The notes: generated by a model not told the origin, from the sequence alone. A stretch of DNA of 64,000 bases from Holothuria scabra (GCA_037179385.1 CM074187.1:7564001-7628000); one strand, 5' to 3'. Shown: positions 1-13,113, counted from the first letter of the stretch. Translations and numbers: made by a program.

Positions 1-1000
1 TGCAGACATATACTTACCCCTTGCTTGCTACATCTAACTGTCGATGTAACAGCTTTAGCATGGAAGAGAACAAGGAAGAGCGTGTATTTAAAGATGGCGG
101 AATAGGGGGCACAGTTTTAGAACTTCTCCAAGTAGCGAACAGAGCGCAAGAATAAGGCAATTTAGATGTAGCGAGGTGTAAATGTAATTGCTTGTAAATA
201 CACCCACCAGGAATCTGGGGAGAGATTACATTAAATTTGATATGTGATTGAGGTGACTGATGTCTTTCATTTTCTTCCTCCTTGGTTAGGATTACATAAG
301 TTTGACCTCTGTTTCACTGATTTGTTGAATGAATACAGATCTATGTAAGCTTTAATGTCTGACTTCAAATGCAACTGATGTAGGAATGGGGGAGGTAATA
401 TTTTCGTTTTTGCTGGTTTGTGTTAAAGCTTAAGTTATTCAGTTGAAAATTCCCCCCTGTACATAAAAATTTTTACAACTCTACAAAAGTATAGAACTGT
501 AATGTCCCAGATGAACCATGACAAAGGAGCCATCAGCAAGCATTTTACCAGGCAGATGTTTTTTATTTCAGGGCAGTTTACTTGTACTTGTTAAAGTTTC
601 TCTTAAATACAAGTGAGTCTTGCTGGTAATAAGCAAAGAGATGATTTTCATTGATGAAAAAGGATTCATAAAGACAAAAAAGAGCACAAACATGTACCAT
701 CATATTGGAATATTTCACCTCAAAAAGTACAGCAAATGTGATTTTTTTTTCCTTTCTCTCTTTCTTGCTTGATTCCCTGTTCTGTTACTAGAAAGTTAAC
801 TAGATTTTGGATAGAAAAGTTTCTGTGAAATCAGTTGGTCATTTTTTTCTAGGAATGTGGTGGGTTTTATGGGTTGTTGGGTGAGTAGTTCCATGTGACC
901 ATCGAATGGGTTAACTTTCCAATATGCAAATGTCGAGTGTATTTTTGTGATAGCAATCACTTATATTTTTGGCCCCATCTTTTTTCATAGCAGCCACCAG
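1..1000 (+). other. intron upstream of first visible E-protein exon
   Basis: I see no coding exon here. The 3' end has a T-rich tract followed by candidate acceptor AGs at 989-990, 992-993 and 999-1000, leading into the first recognised exon. The stretch is otherwise AT-rich with homopolymer T runs. Confidence 0.6.
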
Positions 1001-1064
1001 GTCTGGGGGTACTGGCAGCGGAAGTACTCAGACGGGAGATGTCATGAGGAAGGCACTAGCTTCG
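1001..1064 (+). CDS. TCF12: E-protein exon a: SQTGD/KALAS block (partial gene)
   Basis: Encodes local residues 1-21, Gly/Ser-rich then TQTGDVMRKALAS, matching the SSQTGDALGKALAS block of TCF4/TCF12. The donor is TTCG|gtgagt at 1065, phase 0. Three AG acceptors are possible (exon start at 991, 994 or 1001). I chose 1001 because it splits an AG|G arginine codon, as I recall for vertebrate family members, but 991 is equally well served by the pyrimidine tract and would add three residues. The block lies in the Ser/Gly-rich region between activation domains 1 and 2. The following intron is 25.5 kb, the longest in the visible part of the gene. Confidence 0.85.
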
Positions 1065-2854
1065 GTGAGTTCACCACTTTTTTTTATAATGTTACAAACA
1101 TTGAGTATGAGCTTTTGCTTAGCTTCATTTTGGAGACTGGTTCTACAGTTCATATAATATCCAGCAAGGAACCACAGTGTCCATTGGGCTCATATTTTTA
1201 TAGTAGCAGTAGAAACTGTTTTGCCAGGAAATATGAAATATTGCTGAGGCTGTATAAATTGAACCAGCCAGTGGAAAATATTTATTAGTGTTGTCTGTTT
1301 GGTAATATAAAAAATTGAGTTTGGGTGTAATAAAAATTTGGGTAGGGGATGGGGGGAGAGGAGGAGGCACTAATTTTGTTTTCAAGGATGGCTTGCCTTG
1401 TTCAAATGGTTGTGTAGTATTTGTGGTGAGAATTTTAGTGAAATTGACATCACTGAACTAAGACTTGCCATAAAAAAGGGTTAGGGTGAAGGCATTGGGG
1501 ATTGGGTGTAAACAGATGCTGCTTATAGGTTAATTTTTTGGTAAGGTTGTGTAAATCTTTTAGTACTGAGAATTCTAGCCTGTACAGATGTTTTTATCCT
1601 TCTTTCCCTCATTACAGCTTTTGTATTTATCAATTATGAATCTCTCTTGTTTTTTGACCACTTTGTAATCGACACCTTAATTATTCCTGGTTAGAGGCCT
1701 GCATAGTTCCTTGATATCCTGGGAATCAGGCAAGACATGGAACTTCGAGTTTTCATTTATGGAGGGAAGAGTAAAGAATTCAAAAAAAATATCACTGGTG
1801 AAAACCTGGAAATATAATTGACAGTAAAGAGGTGATTTTGTGATATTTTAAGTTTTTTAACAAACAAGACCTGTTAATTATGGAAACGACTTCAACCAGT
1901 TTCTTCTGAGAATGTTAAATTTCATATGAGGAATTCTGACATAAATAGCTGGGGATTCTGTTTTCATGTTTTCAACAACAAGGAAAACTACATTTTCTGT
2001 AGTTAGTACCATCCTCTCACAACACTTACTGGTTACCCTTACCTTATATTCATTTAGCATGAAATGTTCAACCAGTATATCAACAGTAAAAGTAGAAGAG
2101 AATTAACTGCATTTACCATTTTAAAGTCCAAGTGTTACCTTCTCCATAGAATGATGGACTCCCAAAACCTCACATTAATCCACCCCCTGAGCTACTCACC
2201 TCATTTTATGGTCCTGTTTTGTGGAAACTTTTAAATTGCATTTATTAACCCTAGTCAGTGTCAGTGACTGGAAGACAGGTCTGGATCAGGTCCCATGGCT
2301 CTGAAATGTATAGAGGGCAGTAAAAGAAACCACCATTGTGATGAACAGACAGCTGACAGGCAAGAAGACAGCTGTGTCTTCAGCTATGTGACCCCCAACA
2401 AACTTTGTACTGAAATCAAACATGAATATTATTGGTACTGATGTATACAGTATAATTAATGAGGATTCTGGTCAAATGGCATCTTGCAGATCATTTCTCC
2501 TTAATGTCAAAGGATGTAAAAAAAAAGATGGGTTATTGTAAACTTTGAAAGGAAACAGGAATATTTAGGGCTGTGAATGTGATGCCAATGCTTTTCCTTG
2601 GATGAAATCTTTCACACTCAGAAAAAGCAAAATTAATGCAAAGTTGTTTTTTAGTGGAAAAAATGGATGGTTATAAATGGAAATAACACGAAAATAAGCA
2701 AAATGGCTGATGAATTGAAATGTACTTTTGGGAAGGGAATTATTCCATGGAATGAGTTATGCTTGAAGGCACTTTACAGGGGAGTTGTGAATCATGACAA
2801 TAGTTTCTGTTTGGAAACTTGGTTCCATGTTTTCCTTCATTTGTGTCCAGCACA

Positions 2855-3115
2855 ACTGTACGGTCCAGTTGTTAGAGCATCGGATTTGCAGTTGGGAGGT
2901 CGGGAATTCATTTCATGGCTTGGTCGTCCTGATGGCTTTATAAACAGAATCTACTGCCATTGTGCTTGGTGCTCAGTGTGAGTAATGGAGTAGGGGAAAT
3001 AAGCCAGTGAGCCACAACTGGAGAAAAGTGGAAAAAAGGGCAGTGGCCATTTTGACTTGAACCAATTGGATGGGAATTATGCCATAAAACTCCATCTGAC
3101 TAACTTATATCTTCA
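2855..3115 (+). repeat. tRNA-related SINE, copy A (most complete)
   Basis: The 5' head (GGTCCAGTTGTTAGAGCATC) resembles a tRNA A-box region. It is followed about 30 bp later by a degenerate B-box-like GGTCGGGAATTCA. The body contains CTGCCATTGTGCTTGGTGCT, GAGCCACAACTGGA, ACTTGAACCAATTGG and a 3' end with CCATAAAACTCCATCTGACTAAC. Four other copies share parts of this order, all on the + strand. The tail appears to be a CTAA-type simple repeat. I do not recognise a named SINE family. Confidence 0.75.
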
Positions 3116-3366
3116 TTTATGTCACTCACTTAATTATTATCTTAAGTAAAATCTTTATATGATAACTGCAAGCATGTAAACAATTACCTTCAGAAATAAA
3201 TAATCTGAAAATAAAATTGAAAAAATCAGAATTACTGAAAAACAAAAACTAGATATGCAAACCTTGAAAAAAGTCATTGTAGCCAATAGTTAACTTATAC
3301 GTACTTCCAAATTTTTTTTCTTCAGAGTGTATGTACAAGAAAAAAATCAGGAAAATATGTAATGAG

Positions 3367-5058
3367 TAAGGTTTCACGGTATACCGGTATTTCCGTAAGT
3401 ACCGGTACGTACCGGTACCGGTACGGTACCACCAACCTAAAGGTACCGAAGTATCGTGGAGACTCGCTACTCAACTGTAAGGTGAAAAATCTTTTCTCAA
3501 AATTATAGCATTTAAGTTAGAATGATACTAAAATGTAACAAACGTCCATTTGATAAATGCCCCGTGTCTCTAAACATTATAATATAAACAGGGAATAGTC
3601 ACTTGATATTCATTTCGCACCATTTCAGTCACAAATCCCCCCTAAGAATTTCGGAAATTGCCGTTTAACGTTACTTTCGCAGAACTAGCACCATCCACAC
3701 TAAAAAGGAACTTGCTTTCTATCGACATTCTGCGCAATCTCAGAACGATCCCTGCCAGCGCTAGCTTCGCCTGCGCCTTCTCATTGTGTATTTAGACTGG
3801 ACGGACACGATTAGTCATCTTTGCAGTGAAAATCTTTTCTCAAAAATAAAGCATTGAATTTGAATGATACTTGAATGAAACAAAAACCCATTTGATAAAT
3901 GCGCTGTGTCTCTAAAGATTGCAATACAAACAGGGAACATTCACTTGATAATCGTTTTGCGCTATTTCAGTCACAAATCCCCCTACGAATTTCGTAAAGT
4001 GCTGTTTAACGTTACTTTCTCAGAACTAGTACCTTCCACACTAACAGGGCCCTTGCTTTCTTTTGAAACTCTGCGCAACCCCCGAACGATCGCTGCTCAT
4101 CAGCAAATGCTTTCACATGGTGTATTGCGAATAGATACCATGCGTTGATTGATAAAATTCACTTTGATTAGGATAGCACACAACATTATACGAGTGCGAA
4201 ATTCGTTGTAAGCAGACAAAGAATCATAGCATTGCAAGCTCTGACATGAACGTTGCATCTTCCATTTCTGATTTTAATACAGTGATTCAGTGGGACCGTT
4301 CCATAACGTCCACTGTCTATGTCTGTGGGAGAAAAACTTTCGTACGAACGCAACGAACGTTCTTTCAAAAATTACTGTAACACGGTGAAGCAATGGGACT
4401 GAACACACAGTAAATCCCGCTTAAATCATTGGCTCGCGTGTTCAGTTCAACTGATCAACTCACTTGCTTTGTTGTATTGCTCTACGTACTGAAGAACAGT
4501 ATAGTGTTATTGTACAACATTGCATTCGTAAATTCAATCTTGAAGCACTTTGATTTAATTTTGATAGTGATAACTCGGCGGGAAGAAAGCTTGATGAATC
4601 AGTCTTTTATGGAAATATTTTTGTAAAGTTCTACTTAATAACTTTTGGTTATACTTTAGGAGGGGGGTTGTTATTATTTGCAGAAATTATTTTTGCAATC
4701 TTCATTACAATCCTGAGTGCTCTTGTCATCTTGTGGGGTCTAGCTCCGGTGCGGACGTGCGGCGCTAATTTATTGTGTTTCCCGAAATTATCGGACGCTA
4801 AATTTGCAGAGAGGTTATTTCTTTTTTTGTTTACCGATTTGTTTAGTGTGGGGTGACTAAATGTTATAAAAATACTGAAACGGGAGGCAGGGATTATCAG
4901 AAGACTTCACTTATGTCAATGCATGGTATTTTTACGGATATTTTGCATGTGATAAAAATCCTACTTTTTTACTCTTCTGGTACCGGTACTACGGTAATAC
5001 CGGTACCATTTGTGGCGGTACCAACGGTACCAAGTATCAGTGGTACCGTGAAACCCTA
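3367..5058 (+). mobile_element. non-autonomous hAT-like DNA transposon, copy 1
   Basis: The element runs from TAAGGTTTCACGGTA to TACCGTGAAACCCTA, imperfect terminal inverted repeats of about 13-15 bp. It is flanked by an exact 8-bp target site duplication GTAATGAG at 3359-3366 and 5059-5066. The 8-bp duplication is the hAT superfamily hallmark. Both subterminal regions are packed with ACCGGTA motifs. No transposase is readable. It is 1692 bp long, versus 1356 bp for copy 2, because a block of about 340 bp (from about 3485) is tandemly duplicated at about 3829. Confidence 0.9.
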
Positions 5059-8000
5059 GTAATGAGTTGACATCTGGCAATAAGACACCTGTGGTATTGC
5101 TTTTATCCCCACCTCCCACTAGCTATGCAACTTGGAACACCCTTAGTCATTGAGGTTGGCAACACTGTATATATGAGCATCACTTTAAGGCTCATTCTCC
5201 CATTACGATTGCCTACAGATTGCAACATGTGACAAAAAAAGGTGCATTCTACTTAAAATGTGACTCATACAACTATGAGAAATCAATTCTTAAATGTTGC
5301 TAAAGCCTCAAATCTATTTTAAATCATAGATCTTTTGTGGTAATGAGATTGTGGTGCTCAATCAGTGAGTTCATTACATCTTTTACAGTATGGTGTAACT
5401 ACATTTGTAATGTATGAGTCCCAACAATTAAAGAGTTTAATCACTACTACAGATGGTAACAGTAACATGTGGAACTTCAATAAATAGTAAGGCAGAGTAT
5501 TGAAGAGATTGTCAAAAGCTATTTTGAAACCATTGATTTCATTTCAAAGTTTTAAAACATTTCTAAGCATCCGCCTTTTCCTAAAAAATATTTGGCTGAT
5601 TTGAGTTTATGGATTCTGTATGCTCAGAACATCTGTTTCACATTCCAAATTTCTGGTGCTCTAACTACATACCAGTGAAAACTTATTGTGGCAACTGCCA
5701 TCAAACTTAGTCCAAGGTTACCTATATAGCAGGTGTCAAATTTGTATTTCTTTTTTGACATATCTACTCCAGTATCTGTGAACAATGACAAAAATCAGAC
5801 AATTTTACTTTACATCCATGAGCCTTAATTGAAGTCAATTCTCAACTGTTGATTAGTTTGAAATAAAATAAACATACATTCCACTTCAAAGCTTTGACTA
5901 CAACATTTTTTTGTGACTGAAATGCTGTTGCACGGTTAAGTTAATGAGATTTCTTAATTGCATCACTTTGAAGCAGGAAAAATATCATACACTAAATCAG
6001 GCACATAGAGAGGATTGTGTCATGGTGGGGGGAGGGGGGGAGGGTTGGTGTCACAGGGGGTTGGGAGCTTGAAATGAGGGAAAAGTCTAAGGATGGAGAG
6101 AAAAAACAGCTATTCTAGGTGTTCTTTGCATTGCAAGGTTGGGTCATGGGGGGAGGGTTTCTAACCCCCCAAACCCCCCTTCAGTGGCTACGCCACTGCA
6201 CTACATCCTATTGACCAGCATTCATCTGAATTTCATCGTTACCTGACTTGTTTCGGAAAGTTGTCTTTGAATAATTTTTATTTGTTTTTATGGTGACAGT
6301 AGGTGGAAAAGGTTGGGAAATTGTGAGATTCCTTCCCAGGAAATTTGGGCATCTACAAGGTAATTTAAACAATTAGAAGAAAATATCTCATTTCTATACA
6401 TTAAAATTTAGTCCTGGTTGTGAAGTCTGTATATGTCTAGTAGATGCAGTTTTCATGCATTTTTAATTCATTTTCTAGTTGGGATTAAGAATGCAGCAAA
6501 TATTACATGGCAGAGTAATACATATCTGCTCAGAGAGCGAAGTCATAGGACTATATGGTTGTTGGGGCAGAGGGCTGTAAAAAAGGATGGAATAAAAAAA
6601 AACATTGTTTGCATAAATAAACAAATTTCAGGTATTTTGGTAATATGGTCATTGTTCTGACTACAGTGGATAGGTTGCTGAAACATGACTGAAAAAAAAA
6701 GAATCTTAATTTTGGATGGACTGTTCATGAAGACTGGTTGCATGCAGTTGGCAGTATTTGTCAAGGCAAATCCTTCTGTACTTAATCTCAGATTATACTT
6801 ATGTTATGAGGAAAATGAGAAACAGTATTGACTTTCATGCAAAATGTACTCCTAAGTGTAGTTTTTCCCTTTTGTCAGTTGTAAGACATTCACATCCAGA
6901 TCCCAGTCTAGTTTCTACAAGGCTGCCCTTTTACTAATGTACAGGCCACTGGCTACCTTGTGGGGCAAGAGTTTAACAGTTTGATCTGCAAATACCTTGT
7001 TATACCATTGACCTGACATTGTTGATCCCACAAGGATATGTGCCTCATTGGAGAAATGGTCCACCCAGAAAATTGTGCAACGGAAAAGCAGTCTAGCTGT
7101 AGTCTTGACAATTATCCAACTTAAAAATGCTCACAGGAAGTAAGGACTTATGTCTGTTGCTCATGCGAGAAAAAATCCCTAAAAATGTAGAATGAATAAA
7201 AAATAAAAACTGACTTGGCATACCTTTTTGTACGTACCATCTTGTGAGATTCTTCCTGTAAGGAATCTTCCCCAAGTACCCAGTTGAATGTTATTCGATC
7301 TGGTCAAGGTCCCTACATTTTACATTAATGTACTGCACAGAGGGACCACAAAATGCATGTTCACCGTGAGGAAATTGCAAATGGGAATTACAGAGCTATC
7401 ATTCAACGGAATTGAATTTAATACTGGTCTGGAATGAAATTGCATTATCAGGCTTTAATATGTGGAAGGTCGTTTGACACCAAGTATTGATGATTTAAGG
7501 AGCTAATGTAACAAACAGAATGCAATCAAATAATGGTGAAATGGTTATTTGGAAGGAAGGAGTAGAGGTTGCTTGAATATTGACAATCCATGCTTTTTTG
7601 ATACTTGTGTAAAACGATGGATTGCTATTTGTTACATGCATCCCCACCCCCCCTCTTCCACCCCTGTTGATATATTAAAACCTTGTATACACTTCAGTGG
7701 GAGCATTGTACAACTTTAAGTTTTTGTGATTAATATTAACATTTTTTTTCTCTTTGCCACAATAAATGATTACATCTGTGAAAAATATCATCATTTATAT
7801 CCTCTTTGATAGGATTACTGCAAAAATTTGCCTAAGCAGGTAAGACCAGATGAGTAGATTGTAGCAGCCAAAGAGGTATAGCCGCTGTAAATTTATCAGT
7901 TGAACCCATCAAATTTCATTGTTTGCATATAAGAGAACACCTCATGTTTCATATAGCATAATGTTGCTTTCCAAAGTCAAACCTTTTCATTTTATAAGAC

Positions 8001-8137
8001 TTCTTGCAATAATGTAACAATTTATGTACAGCAATGATTTTATTACCTTCATTTAGCCTACCTTGTTTTTTTCCAAGGTAGAAGGCCTGGTTTTAATGAC
8101 AAATTTAGGAACCCTCATTAGTGAAGAATATTCTCAG

Positions 8138-8515
8138 TAGGGCTGTGAACGTTTAGCAAAATAACTAAACGTTTAACCTCAAAAATTTGTGATCCTTTAG
8201 AGATTAATCGTGATTACCTTATCGCAAAAAAAAAATTAATTTCAGTATGAAGTGATTGATACTGAATGTAATGCAGAAGTAATAATAGTTGTTATCTTGC
8301 GTGGTAAAATCAAATCATTCTGAAACTATGAAGCTTACAAGGTTCAGATATGCCCAGAATGTCCCATTTAACGAAAACCAGGGACCATCAAAGTATACAA
8401 ATGGATAAAAATATGTCAAAAACAGGTTTTGCAATTAATCGCTTGCAGCTTTATACTAAACGTTTATTCCTAATGCGATCATTTAGCGATTAATCGCTAC
8501 ACATTCACAGCCCTA
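8138..8515 (+). mobile_element. hAT-like MITE, 378 bp
   Basis: Terminal inverted repeats are TAGGGCTGTGAACG and its near-complement ATTCACAGCCCTA. The element is flanked by an exact 8-bp duplication ATTCTCAG at 8130-8137 and 8516-8523. Subterminal motifs related to ACGTTTAG and GATTAATCG recur in both orientations. It is too short to encode a transposase. The family differs from that of copies 1 and 2 above. Confidence 0.9.
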
Positions 8516-11500
8516 ATTCTCAGGTATCCCTCCTCCTGTGGGTCTCCCTCAAAATCTGAGAATCTTCCAAAATCTCCCACTGAAATATTCAAAAGTGAGA
8601 TGGTGTGAAGCCATCTCCCTATGGAATGATAGATCCCCTCCCCCACCCAGCAACCCCCACAAACATTTTTGAAGGGGAGAAGTACTTTCATGTGATAAAT
8701 ACGGGCTACAGCCCATTGTTTGGGATGTGATTGATGTGTGTACATGAACCTTAGTTGTATTCACAATCACATTAGTCTTCACCAAGGCTCATAATGCGAC
8801 ATGTATGTGGTGAATATATGAAACCAGAAATTAAGTCATAGAGGAGGGGGCACAGGAAAGAATATTGCAATAAAACGGTCTTGCCCTGAAAAAAAATATT
8901 ACCCCAATAAACCACCACCACAAAATCTTCAAGAGTAATTCTCTAAAATGCTCAAAGATTCTAAAATAGACTTTGATCATAATGCAACTGTATGCATGCA
9001 CCTGACAAAATTTGTGCCCATGCTCATTCTAACGCTTCAAGTCAGGTAAAACGCTTCTCTCCACTGGTACCATTCTGTGGGATAAATGAATGTGTTTCAC
9101 CAGGTCATCATACTGCGACAACCAACCAGTCATTACACCATACCCCAATCACTCCCAGGATGGTGGTTGATAAAGTTGTGATATCCTATGGGGTCATGGT
9201 GGGATCCTAAGGTTTTCCCTCTACAGTAAGTTACTGTCACAGAAACACCTTTATGTAGAGCTGTCAGGACAGATGTGTTTCCTTCGAGATGAGAACATCC
9301 ATACCAGTCTTGTCTGGAATCAACTGCCAAAGCTCTAGGAGAATTCAGATTTGTTTGCTCTGCAGGGTATTTTAGGTGGTTGCAATCGAAAATTAATGTT
9401 AATTATACTGAACTACATGGGTGTTTCGACATTGTCAAAAAGTTTTGCATCTTCCCAAGGCATGGGAAGTCATTTTTCAAAATTCACACAATTAAAGCTG
9501 AAATATTTATGCTCTGTAAAGTGTGTGAATTAAACTGCTGGTATTGTCCCAACTAATTGTTGGTAGCTGTGTATGAAAGTGAGCTGACCTAGCAGTTTAA
9601 TTGATTGACTTTCAACAAAACATAATTTATGTGTTTGTGAATGTTACAAAAGTATATTTGCTTATATCTTGCAAGGCCAAATCCTTTCACTCCGGACAGT
9701 TCCAATTTTTTAACCTGTGTTATAGATCCCCTAGTCCCTCCCACATCTGGCTCCTTGTTCACAAAATACTTGTTTATTGCTCAGTGGGTATATCCTGGAA
9801 AGCACAAAACAGTGTTGATCACAACATGTGTGTTTTCTAAATTTAGTTACTTGGTATTCCATGAATTTGGTGTTAAATAAAAGAATATCACCAAATGAGG
9901 ATTTGATACCCCTTTTAGAAATGGAGTTGGAGATAATGACTGAGTGCCTTTAGCTTTCATGGCATCAAACAGTCACAAGTTCTTTTTCAAAGCTTCCCTG
10001 AGCAGAATGACTCTATCCATGCAAGGTGTTCACATGTCAAACTTTGTAAGAATTGGAAAAATTTGAACATGACCTGTTTTGTTATGCCTTAATTCCAAGC
10101 TCAATACACTGAAGTGACTGCATGGTACATACAGACATTTAGCCAGTCATCCACTAAAATCACCTGATTTATTTTGAACTCAATGAGCATACATGTAGCT
10201 GTTCCTAGCCTGTCGAAACATATTTTACATCGAACCAAGTTCTCCTCTGTAGAGCTATTCCCCTTCACTCTTGTACCATATATCTGTGTTCAAACTTTCC
10301 CAGTGAGGACATTGTGTAGGCCAACCTTACCACCAACTTGAACATATTAATTTTGCACATCAAATACTGGGAAGTGTGGGGAGTTGAGAGACCTTGAGTA
10401 CCTGTTCCTATCAAAGCAGGGACAGCTAAGGAAGTGAACCCCTAGGGGTCAAAAGGATCGCAAAAGCAGACCTTTGTAAATGTACACCTTCAGTAAGCAG
10501 GAAATGAGGCTGTTAGAAGCAGTGGGACTCTCTATTTTGGAAGAAGGGGAAAGGAAAAAAAAGCTTGATTGTTCTTTTGTAAAACTTTTCTCCAATACAA
10601 ATTTTTACAAAGTTGGTATAATTTGCAGAGTAAAGTTTATTTGTTTGTGTATGTTTTGTATCTCTGTGTGTGCAGGTGCATGTTTTTTTCACTCATTTAT
10701 AGAAAACCTCATTTACCAACTTCAAATCAATCTCATTTCATACTGTTATCAATTAAAATGGATCATTTAGTCAATGTCCATTCTGACCTCCCTTGGGTTT
10801 CAACAAAGAGAGGCTGCTGACCAGTCAAAGAAACATCACAACAGTTGATTAAAATGTTGCATTTGAATGAATTGAATAAACTGTACATAATGCTCTCAGT
10901 AAACTGTGAATAAATAAATTTCTCTTAGTTTTGTGTACAGGGCAGCCTGCGGTGGCATTGGGAGTACTCCAGGTTATGATGGAAAGCCCAGGTTTCTTTA
11001 AGGGGACCTCTAGGTTGTTTTTTTAGAGGAACTTTTTTCAAGGGGGGGGGGCATCTCTGACAGTATTCTGTCTCTTCATTCTTTTTGCCACTCCCACTGT
11101 GCCTTTCCTGTTATCTCATGACTTATGGCTATTATAGGTCTCCATAGTTAAATTGTTCTCATCCAAGGAGAGGGGTTTCCCCTCTCAAACGGAATTGATT
11201 ACTACAAACATTTCATCTATGTTGAAATGTATGTATGGTATGTTTTACAAGCTGACAAGACTGTTTCCTTTTAAGCTGTTACAAACAAAATTGCTGGTCA
11301 TATATTTTTTTTGAAGTAATAAAGACCAGTTGATATTCAGTACTTTTCCCGATTGTTTCCCTGCTCTCTCACTTTTTACTGAGCAATATTTGAGTCTGGA
11401 GGACAGTAAGCAAATATTTAAATAATTTTTTTAGAGTATGGTGTGCGCCTTGAGTGGAAATTCATCCCTCTGTCCCTACCAAATGTGAAAGCTTTTACTT

Positions 11501-12199
11501 CTCAGTTAAAGAGCAGTCCCCTCCCCCTCCCCCCCCCCACCCAAACTAATTGCTTAAAGCAACAGGTAAATATCACAATTTTCCTCCTATTAAGTCTTCA
11601 AAGTACTTTTTATCATGCTTAATACTGCATTCAAGGTTTAACAAGTAGTAAATTCTAGTAAATTTCACATTTGGAGAGAAAAGTTGTTGCCACATGATTC
11701 TCAGGAGCCAATCATGAAACAGGGCAGTCTATTACACAGCTTCAAATTGGGGCAACTGCTCTTGTCCTTTAATGTGCAATACCCCTTTCTCAAAATATCA
11801 TGAATGGTACTAAGCTTGGGTTTAATTTTAATGCCTTCAAAGCATCATTTTGGACCATGCTATCTTAAATCAGACTTGACTAAGTTTTTATGTTGGTATT
11901 GTGCCATCTCTTTTGAAGAAAGCTTTCTGATTATAAACTGCTTGAACCCCAATGTACAAATGGATATTCAATTTATCACACAGTGACACAGTTCTTGTTC
12001 TATGTTTGTGTTGTTCTGGTGTATTAAATATTTATACATTAGTGGACACTTTATGGTTGAGGCAGTCAGGGGTGGAATAAAGTGGAATAAAGACCACACC
12101 CCATCATTACAACAGTTAGGATCTTCTGTTATTTCAATGGAGATCGAACAAAACTTGACAGAATTTTGCCATTGAAGATTGTTCATTAGTCCATAAAGG

Positions 12200-13113
12200 C
12201 ATACCTCCCAAGTGACCCGCATTTCGCATGTTTGACCCGCATTTGGACACCCAAACCCGCTGACCCGCCCAGCCCTCTGAAAAACCCGCATTTCAAATCT
12301 CCGCAGTATTCTTACGAAGAGAACCTCAAAAATTAGCAAATAATTCAGCTTACCGATAACTACAAATTCAGTAAATCCTATCTCACAGCACATTCAACTG
12401 CTCGCGCTGCTATACAATGCATAGGCTTAGGAACAGGTACGTACGGTAAGCTTTTTGTCACAACATCGTTATCAGCTAACCTTTGCAACAGGTATGGAAT
12501 ATATTCCTGTCACTGCCTAAATAGTGTAATAACGTCGTTCAACGCCGCATTCAACAGTGAAAATAAATAGCCACTTCGCTGGTTGTACACGGGGCTTGTT
12601 TCAGAGTTCCCGAACATTCTTAACTGTCTTGACAGTTCTTGACTAGGCCTATATGTTTTCATGGCTAGAATGCCTTAAGAGATGTATACAAAGACCACCG
12701 GTGACACACAGAGTTGACTTTTGCAAACTGTGCTGGTACAGCACCAAAATTTACCCCCAAAATAACTAATAAATATTGTGATTATTAGAGGTTTTAGTCA
12801 TTGCACATTTGTGAGTATGTGCATAATATTATTTTGGAAAATCTCTCAATACAATATTTTTCTAGGTTACAGCAAAGTATTTAGTACTGTACTGAACTTT
12901 TTTTTGGCGGTGACCTAACAACATTGTGTTGACTATTTGCCAAAAAAGTGTCACCATTTTGCGTGTAGACACTTCAAAAATTAAAAAAATTTTGAAAAGG
13001 GGAGGGGGACACCCCCTCACCCCATCCCTTTATACCCCTCCCTCAGGCCGGCGATCCACCAATGGACAGATCACTTGGACCTGCATCTAGCCTCTGGGAA
13101 CTTGGGAGCTATG
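12200..13113 (+). mobile_element. TIR element of a third family, copy 1 (914 bp)
   Basis: The ends CATACCTCCCAAGT and ACTTGGGAGCTATG are inverted repeats differing at one position. ATAAAGG directly repeats on both sides (12193-12199 and 13114-13120), a 7-bp, possibly degenerate 8-bp, target duplication. GACCCGCATTT motifs cluster near the left end. The right part contains a short C-rich block followed by GGCGATCCACCA and TGGACCTGCATCTAG, shared with copy 2. No transposase frame is seen. Confidence 0.82.

Noticed and set aside
4668..4856. Open frame of about 60 codons shared with the hAT-like copy at 21866-22111
   Set aside because: Similarity is at DNA level between transposon copies. Downstream frames differ by frameshifts and there is no transposase motif.
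11968..12393. 141-codon frame on the - strand
   Set aside because: It spans the boundary of the TIR element at 12200 and its target duplication, so it cannot be an ancestral gene. No recognisable domain.
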